Source of the DNA: Chitinophaga arvensicola
GTDB taxonomy: Bacteria > Bacteroidota > Bacteroidia > Chitinophagales > Chitinophagaceae
Assembly (NCBI RefSeq): GCF_900110835.1
Contig: NZ_FOJG01000002.1
Location: 434,001-498,000 of the forward strand
Direction: 5' to 3'
Length of the DNA: 64,000 nt
The translations under genes and the position numbers were made by a program. Positions within the stretch are counted from its first letter, which is position 1, and every line of letters begins with the position of its first letter. The notes under the pieces were generated by a model that was not told the origin of the DNA, did not search any database, and saw only the letters and a program-made list of their open reading frames with translations. Below are positions 18,570 to 27,570 of this stretch, piece after piece.

Positions 18570-19124
18570 ATGCGTTCTTTAGTACTCTCCCTGACACTTG
18601 TACTTTCTGCGCTTACCTTTTCCGCTGCCAATGCCCAGCAAGCGCCGCCTGCGGCCGATGCGGTAGTAAAAGACGCCTGCGCTCAGGCTGCAAAAAGCAA
18701 TAAGAAAGTGATCGTTATCTTTCACGCCTCCTGGTGCGGCTGGTGCCATAGAATGGACACCGCTATGAATGATGCCAGCGTGAAGAAAGCCTTCGATAAC
18801 AATTACGAAATCCGTCACATTACCGTAATGGAAAACGGCGCCAACAAAGCACTGGAAAATCCCGGTGGCAGCGATTTACTGGCGAAATACCATGGCGACC
18901 AGGAAGGTATTCCTTTCTGGCTGGTGCTGGATACCAAGGGCGACCTGCTGGCAGACAGCCGGATGAAAAGTCCGACCGGTAAACTGCAAAATGTAGGCTG
19001 TCCTGCTCAAAAAGAGGAAGTGGACTACTTCGTAGGTATCCTCGAAAAAACCTCCAAAATGAAACGTTCCGACCTGGAAGCAGTACGCACCCGGTTTGGT
19101 AAAATAGCCACTGCGGCACACTAA
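18570..19124 (+). CDS. Secreted thioredoxin-family protein
   Basis: A 184-residue protein with a signal peptide ending near FSAANAQQ and a thioredoxin fold. The redox motif is WCGWCH with both cysteines present. The Trp/Cys context FHASWCGWCHRMD is typical of periplasmic thioredoxin-like proteins of the DUF255/thioredoxin_7 type. A late FLD/VLDTKGD strand fits the fold. It probably acts as a disulfide reductase or cytochrome-maturation-type thiol protein in the periplasm; the partner is unknown. It has its own promoter and terminator. Confidence 0.88.
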   Translation: MRSLVLSLTLVLSALTFSAANAQQAPPAADAVVKDACAQAAKSNKKVIVIFHASWCGWCHRMDTAMNDASVKKAFDNNYEIRHITVMENGANKALENPGGSDLLAKYHGDQEGIPFWLVLDTKGDLLADSRMKSPTGKLQNVGCPAQKEEVDYFVGILEKTSKMKRSDLEAVRTRFGKIATAAH

Positions 19125-19135
19125 ATCTCTTTTTA

Positions 19136-19169
19136 AAAAGCAGCTGTCCTGTAAAGGGCAGCTGCTTTT
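19136..19169 (+). terminator. Terminator after the thioredoxin gene
   Basis: An AAAAGCAGCTG stem (19136-19146) pairs with 19159-19169 and is extended inward by three pairs, one of them G-U, to a 6-nt loop, with a TTTT end. Confidence 0.88.
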
Positions 19170-19274
19170 CTGTTGATATACCCCCTCCATTTATCCGGAA
19201 AATTCGTACTTTACCAGTCCTTTCATACACCTGCCAATCTCCCGGTAAGAAATTTCACACAACAATCTATTCAT

Positions 19275-19577
19275 ATGCACCTGACTGCGCGGGAAACCGA
19301 GAAATTATTACTGCACCTGGCCGGTGAACTGGCCGAAAAAAGAAAAGCAAGAGGACTACGCCTGAATTACCCGGAAGCTATTGCACTCATCAGCAGCCGC
19401 CTCATGGAGGCCGCCCGAGATGGCAGAACGGTGGCCGATCTCATGCATTATGGCGCTACCATCCTGACCCGTGAAGACGTGATGGACGGCATCCCCGAAA
19501 TGATACACGAAGTACAGATCGAAGCCACGTTCCCTGACGGTACCAAACTCGTTACTGTACACGATCCTATCCGCTAA
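19275..19577 (+). CDS. ureA: Urease gamma subunit
   Basis: The 100-residue gamma subunit is complete and of standard size, beginning MHLTARETEKLLLHLAGELA and ending with VTVHDPIR, both highly characteristic. It assembles with UreB and UreC into the nickel enzyme that hydrolyses urea to ammonia and carbamate. The start at 19275 is chosen by this conserved N-terminus, and the upstream 34 in-frame residues are rejected. It is the first gene of an eight-gene plus-strand operon. No exact TAnnTTTG box was found upstream. Confidence 0.97.
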   Translation: MHLTARETEKLLLHLAGELAEKRKARGLRLNYPEAIALISSRLMEAARDGRTVADLMHYGATILTREDVMDGIPEMIHEVQIEATFPDGTKLVTVHDPIR

Positions 19578-19586
19578 CCATTCAAT

Positions 19587-19970
19587 ATGATCACCGTGAT
19601 CCCCGGAGAATATTTTTTAAAGAAAGAAGACATCATCGCCAATGCCGGCCGTAAAACAGTCCGGATCAGCGTGGTGAATACGGGCGACAGACCCGTACAG
19701 ATCGGCTCTCATTGCCACTTTTTTGAAGTGAACCGGATGATGTCTTTCCCGAGGGAAGCCGCTTTCGGTATGCGCCTCAACATTCCATCCGGCAACGCCG
19801 TGCGTTTTGAACCCGGAGAAGCCAAGGAAGTGGAGCTGGTAGCACTGGGCGGCGCTCAACGTGTTATCGGCATCAATAATCTTGTAAATGGCGACATCAA
19901 CGACCCCGCTGTAAAAGCTGCAGCCATCGCAAAGGCAGCCTCCCTGCATTTTAAATCAGAACAACTATGA
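19587..19970 (+). CDS. ureB: Urease beta subunit
   Basis: A 127-residue beta subunit beginning with the family hallmark IPGEYFLKKEDI. It contains the conserved NTGDRPVQIGSHCHFFEVNR segment and FEPGEAKEVELVALGG near the end. It is separate from UreA, as in most bacteria and unlike the fused Helicobacter form. The C-terminal tail runs on to residue 127 and ends MSFKSEQL-like (HFKSEQL). Its last codons overlap the ureC start by 4 nt (ATGA), indicating translational coupling. Confidence 0.97.
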   Translation: MITVIPGEYFLKKEDIIANAGRKTVRISVVNTGDRPVQIGSHCHFFEVNRMMSFPREAAFGMRLNIPSGNAVRFEPGEAKEVELVALGGAQRVIGINNLVNGDINDPAVKAAAIAKAASLHFKSEQL

Positions 19971-21688
19971 GCCTGCACATCAGCAAAACCAAATATGTAA
20001 ACATGTATGGTCCTACCACCGGCGATCGCGTGCGGCTGGCAGACACAGACCTGATCATCGAAATAGAAAAGGATTACAACGTATACGGCGACGAAAGCAA
20101 ATTTGGCGGCGGTAAAAGCGTAAGAGACGGCATGGCACAATCGGCTACCGCGCTGCGTAGTGAAGGGGTACTCGATTTTGTGATCACCAACGTGATCATC
20201 ATTGATCACTGGGGCATTGTAAAGGGCGATATCGGCATCAAAGACGGCAAAATAGTAGCCGTAGGGCAGGCCGGTAACCCCGACACAATGGATGGCGTAC
20301 ATCCGCAGCTGATCATTGGCGCATCTACCGAAATACACAATGGCGCCAACCTCATCGCAACAGCGGGCGGCATCGACACACATATTCATTTCATCTGTCC
20401 ACAGCAGGTAGACCATGCCCTGTTTAGCGGTGTCACCACCCTGATCGGCGGCGGTACTGGTCCGGCAGATGGCACCAGTGCCACTACGGTTACACCCGGC
20501 AAATGGAACATTCAGCGCATGTTACAGGCCGCCGAAGCTTATCCGGTGAACCTGGGCTTTTTCGGGAAAGGCAATTGCGCTACCACGGAACCTTTGGTAG
20601 AACAGATAGCAGCAGGGGCGCTCGGATTGAAAATACATGAAGACTGGGGCGCTACGCCTGCTGTGATAGACGCTTCCCTGAAAGTGGCGGATGAACTGGA
20701 TGTGCAGATCGCCATTCACACCGACACGCTCAATGAAGCCGGCTTCCTGGAAGATACGCTCAACGCCATCAATGGACGGGTAATTCATACATTCCATACC
20801 GAAGGCGCCGGTGGGGGGCACGCACCGGATATTATCCGCGCGGCTTCCTTTCCCAACGTATTGCCGGCATCCACCAATCCTACACGGCCTTATACCGTGA
20901 ACACCATCGATGAACACCTCGATATGCTGATGGTATGTCACCACCTGGATAAAAAAGTACCGGAAGACGTAGCCTTTGCGGATTCGCGCATCCGTCCTGA
21001 AACCATCGCTGCAGAAGATATCCTGCATGATATGGGTGTTTTCAGCATCATGAGTTCCGATTCACAGGCCATGGGACGTATTGGCGAAGTGATTATCCGC
21101 ACCTGGCAAACCGCCGATAAAATGAAGAAACAACGCGGCGCGCTTGAAGAAGATAACAACAAGGATAACGATAACTTCCGTGTAAAGCGATACATCGCTA
21201 AATACACTATCAACCCGGCTATTGCGCATGGTATTTCCCAACACATCGGTTCCCTGGAACCCGGTAAGATGGCGGATCTCGTGCTATGGAAGCCTGCCTT
21301 TTTCGGCGTGAAACCCGAAATGATTATTAAAGGCGGTATGATCAACGCCAGCAGGATGGGAGATCCCAATGCGTCTATTCCTACGCCGCAGCCGGTGATC
21401 TATCGTCATATGTTTGGCGCTCACGGAAAAGCATTGCTGCACACCAGCGTATTATTCGTATCTGCGTTGTCGTTAGAGAAGGGCATTAAAGAGGAATATG
21501 GTTTGCAGAAGCAACTGCTGCCTGTCAGCAACTGTCGCAACATTTCTAAGAAAGACCTGATCCATAACGATAAAACGCCCGATATCACGGTGAATCCTGA
21601 AACCTACGAGGTGCGGGTAGACGGAGAAAAAATTACCTGTGAACCGTTGAAGGAGTTGTCGCTCGCGCAACGTTATTTTTTATTCTAA
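19967..21688 (+). CDS. ureC: Urease alpha (catalytic) subunit
   Basis: The 573-residue catalytic subunit retains every active-site residue I can place. Nickel ligands are H139 and H141 (DTHIHF), the carbamylated lysine K222 and H224 region (GLKIHEDWG), H251 and H277, and D365 (SSDSQAMGR). The flap cysteine and histidine are C324 and H325 (MVCHHL), and R341 is also present. It should therefore be active once nickel is loaded by the accessory proteins encoded downstream. Length and order match standard bacterial ureases. Confidence 0.98.
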   Translation: MSLHISKTKYVNMYGPTTGDRVRLADTDLIIEIEKDYNVYGDESKFGGGKSVRDGMAQSATALRSEGVLDFVITNVIIIDHWGIVKGDIGIKDGKIVAVGQAGNPDTMDGVHPQLIIGASTEIHNGANLIATAGGIDTHIHFICPQQVDHALFSGVTTLIGGGTGPADGTSATTVTPGKWNIQRMLQAAEAYPVNLGFFGKGNCATTEPLVEQIAAGALGLKIHEDWGATPAVIDASLKVADELDVQIAIHTDTLNEAGFLEDTLNAINGRVIHTFHTEGAGGGHAPDIIRAASFPNVLPASTNPTRPYTVNTIDEHLDMLMVCHHLDKKVPEDVAFADSRIRPETIAAEDILHDMGVFSIMSSDSQAMGRIGEVIIRTWQTADKMKKQRGALEEDNNKDNDNFRVKRYIAKYTINPAIAHGISQHIGSLEPGKMADLVLWKPAFFGVKPEMIIKGGMINASRMGDPNASIPTPQPVIYRHMFGAHGKALLHTSVLFVSALSLEKGIKEEYGLQKQLLPVSNCRNISKKDLIHNDKTPDITVNPETYEVRVDGEKITCEPLKELSLAQRYFLF

Positions 21689-21700
21689 TCCGGAAGAGAT

Positions 21701-22204
21701 ATGTTGGTAAGGGAAATCATAGGAAATACGCGCACGCATACGCGTAGCAGCAAAACAACCGACCTGTTGCCGCTGGAATGGTTTGAAACCACCCGGCGGA
21801 TTCAGCGCAAATACACTACCGGCGGCCGTGAGGTAGCATTGAAGTTTACAAAGGAGGGGCAACAGCTGCAACAGGACGATATCGTTTACCAGGACGACGA
21901 GTTGGCTATCGTGGTAGACATTCTGCCTTGCGATGCGATTGTGATCCGTCCGCGTAACATGGCGGAGATGGCGAAGGTGTGCTACGAAATCGGGAATAAA
22001 CACCTGCCACTGTTCCTGGAAGAAGAGGAATTGCTCATTCCCGCAGATGAGCCGCTGTTCCGCTGGTTGCAGGCTGCCGGTTACCCGGTGGCAAAGGAGC
22101 GGCGCAAGTTGCTCCATATCCTGCGTACGAATGTACAGCCACATGCGCACGGGAGTAGCAGTCCGTCGTTATTTGAAAAGATCCTGGAACTGGCGTCAAA
22201 ATAA
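21701..22204 (+). CDS. ureE: Urease accessory protein, nickel metallochaperone
   Basis: A 167-residue UreE that delivers nickel to the UreDFG-urease complex. The conserved metal-site region is GNKHLPLFLE, with the histidine used at the UreE dimer interface. The C-terminus carries only a short PHAHG motif rather than the long histidine tail seen in some species, so nickel storage capacity should be low. It sits 12 bp after ureC and 4 bp before ureF. Confidence 0.93.
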   Translation: MLVREIIGNTRTHTRSSKTTDLLPLEWFETTRRIQRKYTTGGREVALKFTKEGQQLQQDDIVYQDDELAIVVDILPCDAIVIRPRNMAEMAKVCYEIGNKHLPLFLEEEELLIPADEPLFRWLQAAGYPVAKERRKLLHILRTNVQPHAHGSSSPSLFEKILELASK

Positions 22205-22208
22205 AAAG

Positions 22209-22889
22209 ATGGAACAGCATTATCTCGGCAGTCTTTTACACCTGGCAGACAGTACACTGCCCATCGGCGGTTATACTCATTCTGCTGGTCTGGAAACCTT
22301 TGTGCAACAGGGTTTGGTAAATAGCAAAGCCAGTGCGGAAACGTTTGTCCGCAATATGCTGGAGAATAATCTCCGTTACAATGATGCGGCGTTTATGAGT
22401 CTGGCTTATGCCGCCGCCTGTGAAAATAACGTAACGGAATTATTGGAACTGCACCAGCTCTGTACTGCGGTGAAAGCACCGCGTGAACTCCGGGAAGCCA
22501 GTCATAAGCTGGGTGCCCGCCTTACCCGTATTTTCAGCCGCAGATACACCAGTGAACTCATCACGCAGTATGAAGCTGCTGCCGGTTATGGTCCGCATTA
22601 CTGCCTGGTATTTGGCGTATATGCGCATCTGACGGGCATTCCACTGGAAGCGGCTTTGTTTGCCTTTTATTACAACGCGGCGATGGGGATGGTTACCAAT
22701 TGCGTAAAGCTGGTGCCACTGGGGCAGATGGACGGACAGGATATCATTTTCGATCTGCAACCGTTGCTGAAAGCACTGACTGCCGCTACACTGCAACCCG
22801 ATAAATCCTTACTGGGATTGTGTAATCCTGGTTTCGATATCCGCAGTATGCAGCATGAACATTTGTACAGCCGTTTGTATATGTCGTAA
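22209..22889 (+). CDS. ureF: Urease accessory protein
   Basis: A 226-residue UreF, an all-helical protein that with UreD and UreG forms the GTP-dependent activation complex. The N-terminal LLHLADSTLPIGGYTHSAGLE is diagnostic, as are the later YYNAAMGMVTNCVKLVPLGQ and a C-terminal region containing RSMQHEHLYSRLYMS. The start at 22209 is set by this conserved N-terminus, 4 nt after the ureE stop. Confidence 0.95.
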   Translation: MEQHYLGSLLHLADSTLPIGGYTHSAGLETFVQQGLVNSKASAETFVRNMLENNLRYNDAAFMSLAYAAACENNVTELLELHQLCTAVKAPRELREASHKLGARLTRIFSRRYTSELITQYEAAAGYGPHYCLVFGVYAHLTGIPLEAALFAFYYNAAMGMVTNCVKLVPLGQMDGQDIIFDLQPLLKALTAATLQPDKSLLGLCNPGFDIRSMQHEHLYSRLYMS

Positions 22890-22907
22890 TTCAAAACAAT
22901 TCATTCA

Positions 22908-23543
22908 ATGAGCAGAGAATACATAAAAGTAGGCGTGGCCGGACCGGTAGGTTCCGGTAAAACAGCGCTGATTGAGCGCCTGACACGACAAATGGCGAAA
23001 GATTACCAGGTGGCCGTGATCACTAACGATATCTATACAAAGGAAGACGCGGAATTCCTGACTAAGAATAGTTTGCTGCCAGCTGAGAGGATCATCGGTG
23101 TAGAAACCGGTGGTTGCCCGCATACCGCTATCCGGGAAGATGCTAGTATGAACCTGGAAGCGGTGGAAGAAATGGTGCGTCGTTTTCCCGATGTGCAGAT
23201 CATTTTCATTGAAAGCGGTGGAGATAATCTCTCTGCTACCTTTAGCCCTGATCTGGCGGATGTGACCATCTTTGTGATTGATGTGGCGGAAGGGGATAAG
23301 ATCCCGCGTAAAGGAGGGCCTGGTATTACCCGTTCGAACCTGCTGGTGATCAATAAAATTGATCTCGCGCCCTATGTACATGCCGATCTTGGCGTGATGG
23401 AACGCGATGCCCGCAAAATGCGGCAGGGACAACCTTTTGTATTCACAGATCTTATGAGCGGCATTGGCCTGGAAGATGTGATCAACTGGATCAAAAGATA
23501 CGCATTACTGGAAGACACCGCAGCACCTAATCTCCTGACATGA
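22908..23543 (+). CDS. ureG: Urease accessory GTPase
   Basis: A 211-residue SIMIBI-class GTPase. It has the P-loop GPVGSGKTA, the nickel-binding CPH motif in ETGGCPHTAIRED, the FIESGGDN switch and NKIDLAPYV for guanine specificity. It couples GTP hydrolysis to nickel insertion into UreC. The stop overlaps the ureD start by 4 nt (ATGA). Confidence 0.97.
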   Translation: MSREYIKVGVAGPVGSGKTALIERLTRQMAKDYQVAVITNDIYTKEDAEFLTKNSLLPAERIIGVETGGCPHTAIREDASMNLEAVEEMVRRFPDVQIIFIESGGDNLSATFSPDLADVTIFVIDVAEGDKIPRKGGPGITRSNLLVINKIDLAPYVHADLGVMERDARKMRQGQPFVFTDLMSGIGLEDVINWIKRYALLEDTAAPNLLT

Positions 23544-24319
23544 TCAGTGAACTGAAGATATTGACGGGTAAGAGGGAAAGTGTTACTTATCTGAAAGAAT
23601 GCTATTGCACCCGACCTTTTAAAGTGGCCAACGTCCGGGAGGAACGCCAGGATCCGGTGTTGCGGTTGATGATGATGAGCTCTTCTCCCGGTATGCTGGA
23701 TAATGATCATTACCGTTTACATATTACCGTAACCGCAGGCACATCGCTGCACCTGCAAACGCAGGCCTATCAGCGGCTGTTTAATATGCAGACAGGCGCG
23801 CGCCAGGAAATGGAGGTGCAACTGCAGCCGGGAAGTACGTTCACCTTTCTGCCGCATCCCATGGTGCCACATGAAAGAGCTACCTACAGCGGCTATACGA
23901 ATTTGCATCTGGCGGAAAACTGCCGCCTGACCTGGGGAGAGATTATTACCTGCGGGCGGAAGCTCAATGGCGAAGTATTTCTTTTTACAAAGCTGCATAG
24001 TATTACCCAGGTGTTTGCCGGGAAACAATTGTTGCTCCGCGACAACCTGCTCATGGAGCCCGGCACTACCCGTTTTCAGGCCATGGGTTGGATGGAAGGA
24101 TATACGCACCAGGCAACTTTCCTGTTTTTTGATACGCATGAAAACGCGCCGATGGTGGAAACTGCGGACAGGTTTCAACGTTATCTGGCGGAGCAACCCC
24201 GCATGCTGGCCGGCGTCACCCGCACGTCCGGCAACGGCATCCTGGTAAGGATCCTGGGGCATAGCGGCGAACAATTGATGGAATGCCAGCAGCAACTGGC
24301 CAAACTTTTAACGGTTTAA
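23540..24319 (+). CDS. ureD: Urease accessory protein UreD
   Basis: A 259-residue UreD (also called UreH in some species), the scaffold that binds urease apoenzyme and recruits UreF-UreG. Family landmarks include the ITVTAGTSLHLQTQAYQR strand region and HPMVPHERATYSGYTNLHL. In many operons ureD is first; here it is the last of the structural and maturation genes, a gene order common in Bacteroidota-like ureABCEFGD clusters. It is translationally coupled to ureG. Confidence 0.93.
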   Translation: MISELKILTGKRESVTYLKECYCTRPFKVANVREERQDPVLRLMMMSSSPGMLDNDHYRLHITVTAGTSLHLQTQAYQRLFNMQTGARQEMEVQLQPGSTFTFLPHPMVPHERATYSGYTNLHLAENCRLTWGEIITCGRKLNGEVFLFTKLHSITQVFAGKQLLLRDNLLMEPGTTRFQAMGWMEGYTHQATFLFFDTHENAPMVETADRFQRYLAEQPRMLAGVTRTSGNGILVRILGHSGEQLMECQQQLAKLLTV

Positions 24320-24328
24320 ACAGGGCTT

Positions 24329-25033
24329 ATGCCATTTATAGACAACAGTATTTTATTAACGGCAGTTACGATCAGCTGCCTGCACACGGCTTCCGGTCCG
24401 GATCATTATGTACCTTTTATCGTTTTTTCCCGCACCCGGAAATGGTCGGTGGCGAAAACCATTGGCTGGACGGCCCTCTGCGGCCTTGGGCATGTTATGA
24501 GTTCCCTTGTAATCGGTATGATCGGCGTGGTACTGGGCTGGCAATTATCCCGCTTTACAGCCATCACAGAAGTACGTGGCGGCATAGCGGGATGGGCATT
24601 GCTGATATTGGGGCTTTTTTACCTCATATGGGGATTGTATAAAGCTATCGCTAACCGTCCGCATAAACATTTTGACGTGTATGAAGATGGCGATATGTAC
24701 GTTTACCAGCATCGTCACAATGAAGCCTATGTAGCGCCACAAAAGCGGATCCGCGTAACGCCCTGGATCCTCTTTGTCATCTTTGTGATGGGGCCTTCTG
24801 AACCGTTGCTCCCCCTGTTGTTTTACCCGGCCGCGCAACAGTCTGTGGCAGGTATTGTGATGCTGATCGCTACATTTACCTTTTTTACCATTCTTACCAT
24901 GATCATCATGGTGCTACTCGGGTACTATGGATTTTCCCTGATGAAGCCCGTAGCTACGGAGCGTTATATGGCCGCCATCAGCGGCGCTGCTGTTACACTT
25001 TGTGGAACGGGCATGGTTTTTATGGGTTGGTGA
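24329..25033 (+). CDS. Probable nickel permease of the urease operon (UreH/NicO-like membrane protein)
   Basis: A 234-residue protein with six membrane helices, 9 bp after ureD. The first helix carries H-x5-D-H (CLHTASGPDHYVPF), close to the H-x4-D-H nickel signature of NiCoT/NicO permeases. A second helix has CGLGHVMSS. A histidine-rich cytoplasmic loop near residues 110-140 (HKHFDVYED, QHRHNEAY) is suited to metal binding. The position at the end of a urease operon supports nickel uptake for urease. The exact family, UreH-type versus TauE/SafE-like or DsbD-like, is not certain. Confidence 0.78.
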   Translation: MPFIDNSILLTAVTISCLHTASGPDHYVPFIVFSRTRKWSVAKTIGWTALCGLGHVMSSLVIGMIGVVLGWQLSRFTAITEVRGGIAGWALLILGLFYLIWGLYKAIANRPHKHFDVYEDGDMYVYQHRHNEAYVAPQKRIRVTPWILFVIFVMGPSEPLLPLLFYPAAQQSVAGIVMLIATFTFFTILTMIIMVLLGYYGFSLMKPVATERYMAAISGAAVTLCGTGMVFMGW

Positions 25034-25077
25034 ACTGTTTAACACCTCAACTGTTATAGCAGATAAACCTTTACCAC

Positions 25078-27525
25078 ATGAAAAAATGGATCAGGATCAC
25101 CCTTCTTACCGGCGGTATTTTGATAGCACTACTGGTGCTGTTGTTCCTGGGTATGACCTGGTACATACATGCCAACAAGGACAATTTCTTAAAACAGATC
25201 ACAGCACAGGTAAACGACCGGCTAAGCGGCAACCTGACCATTGAAGATATGGAGCCTTCCCTGCTGAAGAGTTTTCCCAATATTTCCATCGGATTGAAAA
25301 AGGTGGTGTTGCAGGATAGTCTCTATCAGCGGCACCACCACGCTCTTCTGGATGTGAGCTATATTTACGTACGGGTAAACACGTTATCACTGTTACGCAA
25401 GCACGTAAATATCAGCGAAATCACCCTGCAGAATGGAGCGGTTTACCTTTACACAGACACTACGGGCTACTCCAACACGTATGTACTCCAGGGGCAGTCG
25501 GACCAGAAAAAGAAAAGTAAAAGCTCCAAAGACGCGAATATCAAAAAGCTGACGCTCCGTAATATCAATTTTGTAATAGACAACCAGCAGAAGTTTAAAC
25601 TGTTTAACCTGGATGTCCGGCAGCTGGACGGGAAGGTGAGTGCCACCGATTCTGCCATACAGTTTACCATGGTATCGGATATCCTCTCTAAAAATTTCGC
25701 TTTTAATACCAACAAAGGCAGTTATCTGAAAGATAAAAAGCTGGAACTGAACCTGTCTGTAATCTTCAATAAACGCACAAAGATCCTCGCCCTGCCACAG
25801 CAGGAGATCCGTATAGATGGACATCCTGTGCTGATCGCCGGGCAGTTTGGTTTTGGTGAAAAGCCACCGCCTTTCCAGCTGAAAATCAATGCCAACCAGG
25901 TGTTGCTGAAAGATGCGGCTTCCTGGTTGTCTCCCAATATCACCACCAAACTGAATAGTATCTCCCTGACAAAACCGCTGGACGCAGAGGCTAACCTCAA
26001 CGGTCATATGAAATACAGGGATACGCCTAATGTGGTGATCACCTGGAAAACCACCAACAATGTGCTGGTGACCACGTTGGGAGAATGGACCGATTGTAAT
26101 TTTACCGGGAGATTTAATAACGAGGTGCTGCCAGGCCAGGGACATACAGACGAGAATTCTGCTGTTAATATATTCCAGCTAAGTGCTACCCTCGCCGGTG
26201 TACCGCTGAAGGCAGATACCATCCGCGTGGTAAACCTGAAGCAACCTTTGCTGCATGGTCATTTCCGCTCCAACTTTCCGCTCACCAACCTCAACGGCGC
26301 GGCAGAAGGTTCCCCCATATTGTTTAAAAACGGTAACGCCAATGTAAACCTGTTTTATACCGGTCCCATACTGGCCAATGATAACACACCTTCTTCGCTG
26401 GAAGGTATTGTGGAAGTGAAACAGGGCGCGTTCAGCTATATTCCCCGTAACTTGTCTTTTCACGATGCCAACGCCACCCTGCGTTTTACCGGTCAGGATC
26501 TCCTGATGGAAAACGTGCATATACAAACGGAGAAAAGTAACCTGCAGATGGATGGTGTGGTAAAGAACCTGCTGAACCTTTACTTTACCACCCCGGAAAA
26601 GATTGAACTGACCTGGAATATCCGCAGCCAGCTGGTAGACCTGAATGAATTCAAAAGCTTCCTGGCGCCAAGACAAAAAGCCAAACCAACCGCCAGTCAG
26701 CAGAAGGCGAAGATGGGCCGCGTATCCCGGCAACTGGATGTGGTACTGGCTTCCAGCAATGTGAATATGAATGTACAGCTGGATAAAGTCACTTACCAAC
26801 GTTTTACTGCACAAAATGTAAAAGCATCACTCGAACTAACGAATTCGGATATACTTTTAAAACAGATCGCCCTGCAACATGCGGGCGGAAATATGCAACT
26901 GGCGGGCAGCTTACACCAACAGGGCAACAATAACAACTTCACCATGAACGCCACGGTGAATAATGTACACATCGGCCAGTTATTTTACGCATTCGATAAT
27001 TTCGGGTTGTCGTCACTCACGTCGAATAACCTGAAAGGAAATGTTTCGGCTAAGGTTAACCTGAAAGGGAATGTATTGGATAATGGAAGTCTCGGTAAAA
27101 ACTCTTTATACGGCACCATTAACTTTAACCTGAAAAACGGCGCACTTATCAACTTTGGGCCATTGGCAGATATTGGTAATTTTGCATTCCGCAAACGTCA
27201 CCTTGATAGTATCACCATCGATAACCTCTCCAATACCTTCCAGGTGCAGGGCAATAAAGTATTGATTCCGCCGATGCGGATTGCCTCCAGTGCTATTAAT
27301 ATTGATGTGAATGGGGTATATGGGATCGACGGAGGAACGAATATCAACCTGGATATTCCATTACGTAACCCGGCAAAAGATTCTGCAATTACAGATAAAG
27401 AAGAGAAACGCAAACGCAGCCGGAAGGGGATCATTCTGCATCTGCGGGCGGTATCTGAAAAAGATGGAAAGGTGAAAATAAAACTGGGTAAAGGCGACAA
27501 AGCCGATGCCGGGGAAGAAGAATAA
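25078..27525 (+). CDS. AsmA-like envelope protein
   Basis: This 815-residue protein has one N-terminal membrane helix (about residues 7-29), a LSGNLTIEDMEPSLLKSFPN segment typical of the AsmA N-terminal domain, and a very long beta-rich body. The C-terminal domain (SLTSNNLKGNVSAKVNLKG) is of AsmA_2 type. AsmA-family proteins are thought to bridge the periplasm and move or organise lipids. The tail is highly charged (KEEKRKRSRKG and KLGKGDKADAGEEE). It lies 44 bp after the urease operon but need not be functionally linked. Confidence 0.88.
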   Translation: MKKWIRITLLTGGILIALLVLLFLGMTWYIHANKDNFLKQITAQVNDRLSGNLTIEDMEPSLLKSFPNISIGLKKVVLQDSLYQRHHHALLDVSYIYVRVNTLSLLRKHVNISEITLQNGAVYLYTDTTGYSNTYVLQGQSDQKKKSKSSKDANIKKLTLRNINFVIDNQQKFKLFNLDVRQLDGKVSATDSAIQFTMVSDILSKNFAFNTNKGSYLKDKKLELNLSVIFNKRTKILALPQQEIRIDGHPVLIAGQFGFGEKPPPFQLKINANQVLLKDAASWLSPNITTKLNSISLTKPLDAEANLNGHMKYRDTPNVVITWKTTNNVLVTTLGEWTDCNFTGRFNNEVLPGQGHTDENSAVNIFQLSATLAGVPLKADTIRVVNLKQPLLHGHFRSNFPLTNLNGAAEGSPILFKNGNANVNLFYTGPILANDNTPSSLEGIVEVKQGAFSYIPRNLSFHDANATLRFTGQDLLMENVHIQTEKSNLQMDGVVKNLLNLYFTTPEKIELTWNIRSQLVDLNEFKSFLAPRQKAKPTASQQKAKMGRVSRQLDVVLASSNVNMNVQLDKVTYQRFTAQNVKASLELTNSDILLKQIALQHAGGNMQLAGSLHQQGNNNNFTMNATVNNVHIGQLFYAFDNFGLSSLTSNNLKGNVSAKVNLKGNVLDNGSLGKNSLYGTINFNLKNGALINFGPLADIGNFAFRKRHLDSITIDNLSNTFQVQGNKVLIPPMRIASSAINIDVNGVYGIDGGTNINLDIPLRNPAKDSAITDKEEKRKRSRKGIILHLRAVSEKDGKVKIKLGKGDKADAGEEE

Positions 27526-27528
27526 ATA

Positions 27529-27570
27529 TTGATGTCCGGGACCACTCCGGACATCAACATCTTTATTTAT
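27529..27570. terminator. Bidirectional terminator
   Basis: An 11-bp stem (27529-27539 with 27547-27557), 7-nt loop and T-rich tail lie between the convergent AsmA-like and metY genes. Confidence 0.8.
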
